A DNA stretch of 16,845 nucleotides from Actinomycetes bacterium. Its GTDB lineage: Bacteria > Actinomycetota > Coriobacteriia > Coriobacteriales > Coriobacteriaceae. The notes below the pieces were generated by a model. It saw only the letters and a list, made by a program, of their open reading frames with translations. It was not told where the DNA came from and did not search any database. The position numbers and the translations under genes were made by a program. Positions 1 to 6,837 of the stretch are shown here, one piece after another. The DNA lies in assembly GCA_023441725.1 (NCBI GenBank), contig JAEZNV010000164.1, forward strand, positions 1-16,845, read 5' to 3'. Within the stretch, counting starts at the first letter, position 1. Each line of letters starts with the position of its first letter.

Positions 1-2225
1 GCACGTCCAGCAAGCTCATCCTTGAGAACGTAACGACCAAGAATGACGATACAAACTGGTATGCTATCCGCACCTTGCTCAATTTCGAAGAGCATAAAAA
101 GACGGGCTACAGCATTTGGTCGGTCGACGACGACTCGGACAAAGATGGAAAGGTCATCCACGTATGGGGCGGCGAGTATGACAACAAGCCCAGCCGTGCT
201 TTTGCGTTCGAGCGTCAATCAAACGGAACCTATATCATCCGAGACCGCACGGTCGAGAAAGAAACCGAGAAAAAAGACATTAAGTACCTGGCAATAGAAT
301 CGAACGGCAAAGACCAGGACAACAATAAGATCTGCCATAAGAGTAAGAGCATTCCGTGGGAGCTCGAACTTATCGGTTACGACATGGGCAAGATCAATAC
401 CACAGTTAGAAGTATCGACTGGACCACGTATAGCAGCTACGTCGACGGACCATGCTGGATGAAATACGTCGACGACAACAAGTACCTCGACGAGCTGAGT
501 ATCCCGGGCACGCATGATTCGGGCACCTGCAGCGTGGACAACGACACCGAGCCCCAATCCTCACAAGCAAAGTGCCAGCAGGATTACATCCCCACGCAGT
601 TGCTCGAAGGCATTCGCTATTTTGATATCCGACTTGGAAAGAACAACGATAAAGGCGACCCCGGTATCGACCATGGAAGATGCTACCTGCTCAAAAAAGA
701 CGGGGGCTTTATGCATCTCTCCGATGTCATCGACTACTTCAAAACTTTTTTGAACGAAAACCCATCAGAAGCGCTCATCATGCTTGCGTCACGAGGCAAC
801 GACGAGGCTACCGACGAAAGCGTTACGACGGCTTTCGCCAAGGTTATGCACGATAATCCCGATCTGTTCTACACGTCGAGCCGAATCCCCACACTGAACG
901 AGGTGCGCGGAAAGATCGTCCTGCTGCGTCGATTTGTACTCGCCGGCAACAGCGTAAGCGGCCACACGTGGGGCCTCGATCTCACCCAATGGGACGACAA
1001 AATCAAGGCGCATTCCGGGCAGTCGATGTGCCTCGTCCAAGACGCGCGAGGCTTTGAGACTACGGGCAATGCGGGCGACAAAGAGCCCTATTGCACCAAG
1101 GTATACGCCCAGGACCATTTTGAATGCACCGGAACCGACAAGACTAGCTGGGTCGATATGGCGCTGCGAGAGACGACCAATCTCACGCGCAACAAGGTGG
1201 ACGTCGAGGACAATGATGGCGCCAAGATGCAAGTCCTGGAACGCTGCTGGTCTATCAACTACACCAGTTGCACGAATTACAAACAAGGAAGCAATCCTTT
1301 TACCGCGGCGCGAGTGGTCAACGAGCATCTGTACAAGAGCCAGTACATCAATCCCAGCGGCAGCGATAAAACAAAGTCAGATTGCCTCAAGCACGTTGGT
1401 ATTATCGCGTCCGACTTTGTCGATTCGGCACTGGCCCGGAGCATCTACCAACGCAATTACGACGCGAAGCACAAGCCAACAGTTTCATGCTGCCTCCCGG
1501 ACCGCATGCACATGACGTATGGAGACTCGCTGAGCGATGCCTCGCTCCAAGATGGCAAGACCGTTGGCGAGGGCCATTTCCGCCTTGTCGACAGCAGCAA
1601 CGTACTCAACGTGGCCGCTTCTGGCAGCGCGTTTGCCATCGAATATGTGGATGTCGACGCCCTGGGCAACGAGACCGTTACGGGGCTGCAGGGCTTTGTG
1701 CCCATCGATATCGATCCACGCGCGCTGACGCCCCATTTTGAGGGACTCGAAGGCCTTAAGGCCGGCGAAGACGTGCGCGCCAAGGTCACGGCGCCGCTCG
1801 ACGGCAAGCTCGAAACCGATGCCTGTGCGGCCCAGCTCGAATTTGTGCACGACGCGAACGGCGCTCCGGGCGCGGCAATGGCCGAAGGCGAAACATTTGC
1901 CGCAGGAACGTATTGGGTGCGTGCGAAAGGCCTGTTGGGCGACGCGGCGCAAAACTACACGCTTGCCACCGACGGAGCCGCAAGCTTTACTGTAGCGGCC
2001 TCGGACAGTGCAGGCGGCGCCGGCGCCGGCACTGGCGCCAACGTGGGCAGCGCTGATAAGAACGGCAAGGGCAACAAGGGCAAGGGCTCGGGCGGAAAGC
2101 TCGCCGACACGGGCGACGGCTCTGGCATCGCCGCCGGGCTCGCCGCTGCCGCCGTGGCGACGACGGTCGCCGGCACGGCAATGCTTGCCAATGACCGCGA
2201 GGACAATGGAGACGTTGACGAATAG
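1..2225 (+). CDS. Surface-anchored PI-PLC X-domain protein with lectin-like N-terminal segment (5' partial)
   Basis: The frame is open from base 3 to the TAG at 2223, so the gene begins upstream of the window; the TTG at 75 is not a convincing start. Bases 3-400 encode a Trp/Asp-rich segment resembling a ricin-type or related beta-trefoil unit (moderate inference). Bases about 450-1430 encode a phosphatidylinositol-specific phospholipase C X domain. Visible are SIPGTHDS with the catalytic His codon at 513, the DIR motif (Asp 624, Arg 630), DHGR with the second His at 672, and a late Asp in SDF at 1413, matching the general acid/base layout of bacterial PI-PLC. A beta-rich region, a Gly/Lys-rich linker and LADTG (2100-2114) follow, then a hydrophobic Ala-rich segment. 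LAxTG is the class known for actinobacterial class E sortases. The product is likely displayed on the wall and may cleave phosphoinositides or related glycolipids; the substrate is unknown. The acidic tail is atypical. Confidence 0.85.
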   Translation, partial: TSSKLILENVTTKNDDTNWYAIRTLLNFEEHKKTGYSIWSVDDDSDKDGKVIHVWGGEYDNKPSRAFAFERQSNGTYIIRDRTVEKETEKKDIKYLAIESNGKDQDNNKICHKSKSIPWELELIGYDMGKINTTVRSIDWTTYSSYVDGPCWMKYVDDNKYLDELSIPGTHDSGTCSVDNDTEPQSSQAKCQQDYIPTQLLEGIRYFDIRLGKNNDKGDPGIDHGRCYLLKKDGGFMHLSDVIDYFKTFLNENPSEALIMLASRGNDEATDESVTTAFAKVMHDNPDLFYTSSRIPTLNEVRGKIVLLRRFVLAGNSVSGHTWGLDLTQWDDKIKAHSGQSMCLVQDARGFETTGNAGDKEPYCTKVYAQDHFECTGTDKTSWVDMALRETTNLTRNKVDVEDNDGAKMQVLERCWSINYTSCTNYKQGSNPFTAARVVNEHLYKSQYINPSGSDKTKSDCLKHVGIIASDFVDSALARSIYQRNYDAKHKPTVSCCLPDRMHMTYGDSLSDASLQDGKTVGEGHFRLVDSSNVLNVAASGSAFAIEYVDVDALGNETVTGLQGFVPIDIDPRALTPHFEGLEGLKAGEDVRAKVTAPLDGKLETDACAAQLEFVHDANGAPGAAMAEGETFAAGTYWVRAKGLLGDAAQNYTLATDGAASFTVAASDSAGGAGAGTGANVGSADKNGKGNKGKGSGGKLADTGDGSGIAAGLAAAAVATTVAGTAMLANDREDNGDVDE

Positions 2226-2241
2226 GCCAGCCGGCCTTTTT
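2224..2241 (+). terminator. Short rho-independent terminator overlapping the stop codon
   Basis: A 5-bp stem (AGGCC 2224-2228 with GGCCT 2233-2237), a 4-nt loop and a T5 run at 2237-2241. It is weak alone but sits directly at the end of the phospholipase gene, just before a stronger hairpin. Confidence 0.4.
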
Positions 2242-2263
2242 GGACACATCGATTTGATTGGGG

Positions 2264-2297
2264 GGGGCGCAGAATACCGTTCTGCGCCCCTATTTTT
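2264..2297 (+). terminator. Strong rho-independent terminator of the phospholipase gene
   Basis: A perfect 11-bp stem, GGGGCGCAGAA (2264-2274) with TTCTGCGCCCC (2280-2290), a 5-nt loop and a T-rich tail TATTTTTG. The T-run on the + strand makes it a + strand terminator. Confidence 0.88.
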
Positions 2298-2388
2298 GAC
2301 ATGAAGGAGCAACGCCTCGCAGGTTGAACGACCAGCCACCGTGCCGCCAGATGCGCGGGCGTAAGTCTGGCCCGAACGCCGACGTCGG

Positions 2389-2658
2389 CTACATCACCAT
2401 GTTCAGCGCGTTCACAAATTCCTGGGCCTTCGCACGGCTACTCAGGCTAAAGACACAGGCAGTCAACAATCTGTTGCGCAGAAAAACGTCGCGGCCCTTG
2501 ATCCTGTTGACTCCCGTGATGTCCTTAAGGTAGACAATCTCGATATGCTTGCCGCCGAAAGTACCATTCTTGAGCACCTCGATACGGTTAGGCTAGATCT
2601 TGACGTCTTTAAACATGCCCGAACCTTTGTCCTGGAACAACAAGGTGCTGTTGTCCAT
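2389..2658 (-). pseudogene. Broken small bacterial PH-like protein (in-frame amber stop)
   Basis: Read on the minus strand, an ATG at 2658 follows a GGGAGTGA Shine-Dalgarno. It opens an 89-codon frame interrupted once, at codon 22, by TAG (2593-2595). Before the stop it reads MDNSTLLFQ...FKDVKI; after it PNRIEV...HIEIVYLKDITGVNRI...AQEFVNALN, ending at TAG 2389-2391. The pattern (a short strand, RIEV, a y-DIt-v turn, then a C-terminal helix with A-x-E-F) is that of small bacterial PH domains (bPH/DUF4429-type), often found with SHOCT domains; a SHOCT protein lies at 3409. Because the frame is intact on both sides of the stop, one substitution (for example from TAT, TAC or CAG) explains the break. 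The alternatives are amber readthrough, a sequencing error, or translation restarting at GTG 2577. The family call is from pattern only. Confidence 0.6.
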
Positions 2659-2792
2659 GCGTGTCACTCCCATGGGGTTCGCTAAAACTGCCTCTATGGT
2701 CACATTTTAGTCACTTCGGGAATCCTGCACGAAGGCGCTAGGCGACATTGAAATTCGAGTCCGCGCGAGGCTTTAAGATAGACATGATCAGC

Positions 2793-2804
2793 CGCATCGA
2801 TGCG
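2793..2804. promoter_or_regulatory. Perfect 12-bp palindrome upstream of the HicB-like gene
   Basis: CGCATCGATGCG lies 57 bp before the ATG at 2862, in the 203-bp gap between the broken PH-like gene and the HTH gene. A dyad in the leader of a DNA-binding antitoxin-like protein could be its own operator; this is inference from position only. The rest of the gap shows only a poor promoter candidate (TTGAAA near 2750 with TAAGAT at 20-bp spacing). Confidence 0.25.
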
Positions 2805-2861
2805 ACTGGCAATGCTTCTAGGAGTACGCCTCGTATTATTCGCCATTAGAGGAGGCCTTAC

Positions 2862-3314
2862 ATGCTTTACGTATGGGAATTCGAGTTCTTTGATTCGGAC
2901 GGCGTTGTCGACGCTGTGCCATGTGGCTCGCTGGGCGGAGGGGGAACGTTTGGCTCCGACCTAAACGACGCTGTCGAAAGCGCCGCTGATTTTCTCGCAT
3001 GTATGGTCGACGATCACCTTATGGGCGGCGTCGATCTTCCCGCGCCGGACTTTGGACACCAGCCACAACACGGCGGCAAGATTATCGCCGTGGCCGTCAG
3101 CCGCGAGCTCGGCGACATCCCCGCCGTCACCGCAGCGGATGCCGCGCGTATGCTCGGTGTTAGCTCAGCACGGGTATCGCAACTGATAAATGCAGGAATG
3201 TTGGATTCATGGAAGGACGGCACCAAGCGCATGGTGTCAAAAGCTTCCATCGAGGCACGACTCGCCGACGCACCAAAGGCAGGGCGCCCAAAAGAGGTCC
3301 CTATTGCCGTATAA
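2862..3314 (+). CDS. HicB-like antitoxin-type protein with C-terminal helix-turn-helix (orphan)
   Basis: 150 residues; ATG preceded by AGAGGAGG with good spacing. Residues 1-60 have the HicB pattern: a YxWEFEF strand, an acidic turn, a strand with V-x-C-G-S, then DLNDAVESAADFLACMVDD, equivalent to the 'eeAlenAkeal' helix of HicB. Residues 90-115 (TAADAARMLGVSSARVSQLI) form an excisionase/MerR-like helix-turn-helix followed by a GTKRMVSKASIEARL wing, so DNA binding is likely. HicB antitoxins normally pair with a ~60-residue HicA RNase. No HicA-like frame (a small basic protein with a GSHH-type His motif) is visible on either side, where the neighbours are a broken PH-like gene and a convergent SHOCT gene. 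It may be a solitary transcription factor built on the HicB fold, the remnant of a toxin-antitoxin pair, or work with a toxin elsewhere. Autoregulation through the upstream palindrome is possible. Confidence 0.7.
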   Translation: MLYVWEFEFFDSDGVVDAVPCGSLGGGGTFGSDLNDAVESAADFLACMVDDHLMGGVDLPAPDFGHQPQHGGKIIAVAVSRELGDIPAVTAADAARMLGVSSARVSQLINAGMLDSWKDGTKRMVSKASIEARLADAPKAGRPKEVPIAV

Positions 3315-3408
3315 GGCGAGGCTACTGCGCACTTTTATTCCACACGATGTTTTCAGCCTGGTATAAACAAGTTCAATAACAGAAAGCAAATCCAACCATC
3401 GTGTCTAA

Positions 3409-3876
3409 TTACGAAAGGATTTTCGCCTTTTCTGCAGCAAACTCTTCCTCGGTAAGTACTCCACTATCACGCAGCGCTGCAAGTCTCTCGGGCCTTGCAA
3501 CTACATCACCACTATCCACCAGCGTCTCAATAGTCTGTGAAACCTGCGGATACTGCTCGAGCTCCTTCGATAGGGCATCGACTATCTCGGCAATATTCTT
3601 TGCATTTTTGCCCCCGTTTAATACGTTTGTCCTGACCTTAGATGACGAGTTGACAGTAACGCCAGATCCGCCTTCAACTGGAACAACCGAAATACTGATA
3701 TTTTCACCCCAGGACCAAAGGCTCATACCAATCTCGGCTGCAACTGTTCTTGTTGCGGGCGATGCGCTATCAACTTTTACTTTAGGCAGCTTTTCCATAA
3801 CTGCCTTCAAGGCATTAAACGTGTCGTCAGGAGAATACGGTACCTGAATCTGAAGCTGCTGATCCGCAAAACCCAT
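3409..3876 (-). CDS. SHOCT domain-containing protein
   Basis: 155 residues; ATG at 3876 with GGAGG upstream on the minus strand. Residues about 10-115 form an alpha/beta domain (VPYSPDDTFNALKAVMEKLPKVKV, then a stretch of beta strands ISISVVPVEGGSGVTVNS) that I do not assign to a named family. Residues 130-155 (RLAALRDSGVLTEEEFAAEKAKIL) are a clear SHOCT motif, a short C-terminal helical hairpin seen on many bacterial proteins and linked to oligomerisation. There is no signal peptide or membrane segment, so it is probably cytoplasmic. It is monocistronic and convergent with the HicB-like gene, and lies close to the broken PH-like gene; PH-like and SHOCT modules often occur together, so a past functional link is conceivable. 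Its base composition is less GC-rich than the genes to its right, with more A/T-ending codons. The molecular role is unknown. Confidence 0.8.
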   Translation of the reverse strand: MGFADQQLQIQVPYSPDDTFNALKAVMEKLPKVKVDSASPATRTVAAEIGMSLWSWGENISISVVPVEGGSGVTVNSSSKVRTNVLNGGKNAKNIAEIVDALSKELEQYPQVSQTIETLVDSGDVVARPERLAALRDSGVLTEEEFAAEKAKILS

Positions 3877-3915
3877 AATCCGGCCTCCGCTTCTACAAGA
3901 TTAAGGCTATCGGCA

Positions 3916-3943
3916 ATGGTAGCACGTTCCCAGCACTTTTAAA
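3916..3943 (-). promoter_or_regulatory. Candidate promoter of the SHOCT gene
   Basis: On the minus strand TTTAAA (3938-3943) and TACCAT (3916-3921) are 16 bp apart, and the -10 is preceded by TGC, giving an extended -10. It lies 40 bp upstream of the ATG at 3876. The -35 is a poor match. Confidence 0.35.
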
Positions 3944-3990
3944 TTCATCTAATGACCTTGTGATGCAGCCCGACACCCCAGCACTACTCC

Positions 3991-5328
3991 CTATTTCCCA
4001 AATAGCGCACCCAGCAGACCGCGGCGCTTGGGCTTTTCCTCTCGGTAGGAACCCTCGGCCGCCGCTGCCACCTGGCGCGGTTGCTCACCGCCTCCTCGGC
4101 GCACGATCTGGTATAGAAACGGCGATTTAACGTATTTGACCTCGATGGGCGTGGCGTGCACGGTGCTTTCGCTCGACAGCATCACGTTGGGATTGAGCGG
4201 TGCCACCACATGCGTCTCGCGCTTGTCGCTAAACACTACCGCGGCCGCGCGACCCGTCTGGCCGTTCACGGCAATGCGCACCTGCTCGCCGTCGCGGCTA
4301 TCCGACGCCGGGCGATCGACAAAGTAGACCGGTACCATCACCAGGCCGTCCTTGTGCTTGCGAGCCTTGCGCGCCCAGGCGCGGATGCTCTTTTTATTGA
4401 GCCCCAGCACCGCCTCGGCATCGTTGCCGACAATATCGAGCGCCAGCTTATCAATAATCACCTGGTCCTTGGTGGACGCATCGACGGAAACGACGCGGAA
4501 GTCACCTTCCTGCATGGCGGGATCGAACGACCCCACCTTGCCAAAGTCCCACGGCTCCAAAATGCCCATAAGGTGAACGTCCAGGTAGTTTGCCCGCGGA
4601 TACGCCCAGTCGAGCACCTCGTAGTACACCAAGGTCTCCTTGCTCAGGCCCTTTCCCGGGAAGGACGCCATCATGCGCAGGTCCGCCAGCGCCATGGGGA
4701 AATAGAAGAGCATCATGTCGTTTTGAATCGCGTCTTCCACGTCGTGCCCGGCAAAGGCATCAGGGTACTGGCGCACCAGCTGCAGCGCGTTGGCACGTGC
4801 CTGCTGCGGCGATATCTCACAGGGGACGCCCTGTTCGGGAACGTATTCGGCACCCACGCCCATGGTCAGGCGCTTACTAAACGTGCCGGGCTTGAGAAGG
4901 TCAGCCATACCGATTTTGTTGCCGCAGGACGGGCACTCAAACACGCGTTGGGTCGACTCGCCCTCAAAGGACGCGCCGCAGAAGGGACAGGGAATGCTCA
5001 CGTGCGTCGCCTCTTGGAACTCCTGCGCCGTTCCGCGATCTTCCCACAGCAGATGCTCCAGAACCGACTGATTGCGCCAGTACGAATTGAAGAAATACCA
5101 GTCCGGGTCCTCTGGGCGCTCGAGCTGCGAGACGTGCGTGAGCTTGAGCAGCCCGTCAACCACCGTCAGCGGCGTATGACGGATACCCAGGGCGCTCTTG
5201 GGCTCCCCGGCGTCCGCTTGCCACGGAATAACCGTTTCGCAATAGGCGCACTCAAAGCTGCGCTTTGCCTGGTGCGAATACATGGGGCCGCCGCAGTTTT
5301 GGCATTTAATGGCAAACATCTCGTCCAT
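3991..5328 (-). CDS. Double zinc-ribbon protein (TFIIB-type zinc ribbon), function unknown
   Basis: The frame extends upstream to 5487, but I place the start at the ATG at 5328 (MDEMFAIKCQ), which follows a perfect AAAGGAGG with 8-nt spacing; this gives 445 residues. Two CxxC...CxxC zinc ribbons are visible: Cys 9/12/27/30 and Cys 114/117/132/135. The second is reminiscent of a TFIIB/RPB9-like ribbon (CPFCGASF...CPSCGNKI). The remaining ~300 residues are soluble and mixed alpha/beta, with a Trp-rich centre (ALADLRMMASFPGKG, then EVLDWAYPRANY). A basic C-terminus ends GSYREEKPKRRGLLGALFGK, which looks like a membrane- or nucleic-acid-associating tail. There is no signal peptide or TM. The layout is common among uncharacterised actinobacterial and firmicute proteins; no enzyme motif is recognised. 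It is transcribed divergently from the cation transporter. A role in metal sensing is tempting from that context but unsupported. Confidence 0.75.
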   Translation of the reverse strand: MDEMFAIKCQNCGGPMYSHQAKRSFECAYCETVIPWQADAGEPKSALGIRHTPLTVVDGLLKLTHVSQLERPEDPDWYFFNSYWRNQSVLEHLLWEDRGTAQEFQEATHVSIPCPFCGASFEGESTQRVFECPSCGNKIGMADLLKPGTFSKRLTMGVGAEYVPEQGVPCEISPQQARANALQLVRQYPDAFAGHDVEDAIQNDMMLFYFPMALADLRMMASFPGKGLSKETLVYYEVLDWAYPRANYLDVHLMGILEPWDFGKVGSFDPAMQEGDFRVVSVDASTKDQVIIDKLALDIVGNDAEAVLGLNKKSIRAWARKARKHKDGLVMVPVYFVDRPASDSRDGEQVRIAVNGQTGRAAAVVFSDKRETHVVAPLNPNVMLSSESTVHATPIEVKYVKSPFLYQIVRRGGGEQPRQVAAAAEGSYREEKPKRRGLLGALFGK

Positions 5329-5355
5329 GGAAACGTCCTCCTTTGCACAGGGCTG

Positions 5356-5374
5356 TCGACAATAAGTATGTCGA
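5356..5374. promoter_or_regulatory. Dyad TCGACA-N7-TGTCGA upstream of the zinc-ribbon gene
   Basis: A perfect 6-bp inverted repeat with a 7-bp AT-rich centre, 28 bp before the ATG at 5328, in the 217-bp gap between divergent genes. The AT-rich centre (TACTTAT on the minus strand) could overlap a -10. Operator function is inference. Confidence 0.3.
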
Positions 5375-5545
5375 GCAGACAGGCACATGCCCATACCCAT
5401 GTGGCCCAAAATGGAGCAATCGGTCGGACGGGAAGCCCCGCTCGTTAGCGCCGGCAGACCATTGCTGCATTTTCTGAGCATCGGCACACGTTGCGTCTGC
5501 GCGAGCTACACTATCCCCTTAAACATGATTGTGAGGACGATCGTT

Positions 5546-6727
5546 ATGCTATTTGTAAATCGGCTGGTACATACGCTTGTTCCCGGCAGCGAGGGCGAGC
5601 CGGTCGATACAACCTGCCGCACCAACGCGGGTTTTGCCGCAAGCCTCATCTGCATCGGCCTCAACATCACGCTGTGCCTGGCCAAGGGCATAGCTGGTCT
5701 GCTCGCGGGTTCTGTCTCGCTTATCGCCGATGCCTTCAACAACCTTTCCGACGCCTCGAGCAACATCGTGAGCCTGCTCGGATTCCGCCTTGCCAGCCGC
5801 CCGGCCGACGAGGGGCACCCCTATGGCCACGGCCGCTACGAGTACCTGGCGGGGCTGTTTGTCGCCGTTCTCGTTTGCGCCGTCGGCATCAACCTGATCC
5901 TGGAGTCGGTCACCAAGATCATCAAGCCCTCCCCCACCGCGTATTCGGCGCTCTCCATGGCAGCCCTTATCCTGTCCATGCTCGTCAAGTTTTGGATGGC
6001 GGCGTTCAACCGCACGCTGGGCAACCGCATCGATTCCGAGACGCTTATCGCCACGGCGCAGGATTCCAAAAACGACGTCATTACCTCGGCCTCGGTCCTG
6101 GCCGCAGCGCTTATTTCGCAGACAACCGGCTTTGACCTCGATGGCTGGGCAGGCCTGGGCGTGGGCATCTTCATCTGCATCAGCGGCATGGGCCTGGTGC
6201 GCGACGCCATCAGCCCGCTGTTGGGGCAAGCGCCCGACCCCAAGCTCGTCCAGGCAATCCGCGACAAGATCATGTCGTATCCGCAGGTCCTAGGCACGCA
6301 CGACCTCATGGTGCACGACTACGGTCCCGGCCGCCAGTTTGCCAGCGCACACGTGGAAATGCCCGGCGAGGGCGATGCGTTTGAACATCACGAGATCCTG
6401 GACACTATCGAGCACGATATCAAACGGCAGATGGGCATCGGTATCACGCTACACTGCGACCCTATCGCCACCACCGGCGACGACCTGCGTGGCTGGGTCA
6501 AGCGCGGCATAGCGCAAATCGACCCCACGCTCTCCATCCATGACCTGCACGAGCACGACGGGTTCGTTTCGTTTGACCTGGTGCGTCCCGACGGCTTTGA
6601 CATATCCGACGAGGAGCTGCTGGAGCTCGTCACGCGCATCGTGCACGAGCGCCGGCCCGACGTCTCGTGCGTCGTCACATTTGACTCGGGCTTCAGCTCG
6701 CCCGACCGTCCGGCCGAACAGCTGTAA
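5546..6727 (+). CDS. Cation diffusion facilitator family transporter, probable Mn2+ (or other divalent cation) exporter
   Basis: 393 residues from the ATG at 5546, chosen because GAGGA lies 8 nt upstream; the in-frame ATGs at 5525 and 5387 lack a ribosome site. About six membrane segments span residues 27-225. TM2 carries DAFNNLSDASS (Asn65, Asp69) and TM5 carries AQDSKNDV (Asp173, Asp177). Together these give an N-D/D-D metal site, as described for the Mn2+ exporter MntE; Zn2+ transporters typically have His in the set. HPYGHGRYEY (91-100) is the conserved CDF loop. A cytoplasmic dimerisation domain (about 235-305) is followed by a second ferredoxin-like unit (about 325-380, VSFDLVRP...VVTFDSGF), as in the longer ~390-residue CDF proteins. 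It likely exports metal using the proton gradient. Divergent from the zinc-ribbon gene, and ending in a strong terminator. Confidence 0.9.
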   Translation: MLFVNRLVHTLVPGSEGEPVDTTCRTNAGFAASLICIGLNITLCLAKGIAGLLAGSVSLIADAFNNLSDASSNIVSLLGFRLASRPADEGHPYGHGRYEYLAGLFVAVLVCAVGINLILESVTKIIKPSPTAYSALSMAALILSMLVKFWMAAFNRTLGNRIDSETLIATAQDSKNDVITSASVLAAALISQTTGFDLDGWAGLGVGIFICISGMGLVRDAISPLLGQAPDPKLVQAIRDKIMSYPQVLGTHDLMVHDYGPGRQFASAHVEMPGEGDAFEHHEILDTIEHDIKRQMGIGITLHCDPIATTGDDLRGWVKRGIAQIDPTLSIHDLHEHDGFVSFDLVRPDGFDISDEELLELVTRIVHERRPDVSCVVTFDSGFSSPDRPAEQL

Positions 6728-6735
6728 TCGACAGC

Positions 6736-6805
6736 AAAACGGGACGCAGGACCGCCGACCAACGCGCCCATGCGCCCGGTCACGCGATCCTACGTCCCGT
6801 TTTTG
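6736..6805. terminator. Bidirectional terminator between convergent genes
   Basis: AAAACGGGACG (6736-6746) pairs perfectly with CGTCCCGTTTT (6793-6803); GGA/TCC continues the stem after one mismatch. Inner GACC/GGTC and GCGC/GCGC pairs (6757-6781) close it into a long hairpin. A-rich left and T-rich right flanks give a U-tract in both directions, fitting its place between convergent genes ending at 6727 and 6838. Confidence 0.85.
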
Positions 6806-6837
6806 TTTGCACCGCTAAAGCTATAGCCGCTCGGCCG

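Noticed and set aside
1485..2339. 284-codon minus-strand frame opposite the end of the phospholipase gene
   Set aside because: Arises opposite the GC-rich Ala/Gly linker and runs through the terminator region; no motifs or ribosome site.
3342..3404. ACACGATG / CATCGTGT inverted repeat with a 47-nt loop between the HicB-like and SHOCT genes
   Set aside because: Only 8 bp with a long loop and no T-run on either strand; likely chance, not a terminator.
4156..5448. 430-codon open frame on the + strand opposite the zinc-ribbon gene
   Set aside because: His/Arg/Leu-rich shadow frame without a ribosome site; the minus frame has two clean zinc ribbons and a perfect AAAGGAGG.
5387..5545. Upstream extension of the CDF frame to ATG 5387 or 5525
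   Set aside because: No ribosome site before either ATG; the extension is not CDF-like, and GAGGA precedes the ATG at 5546.
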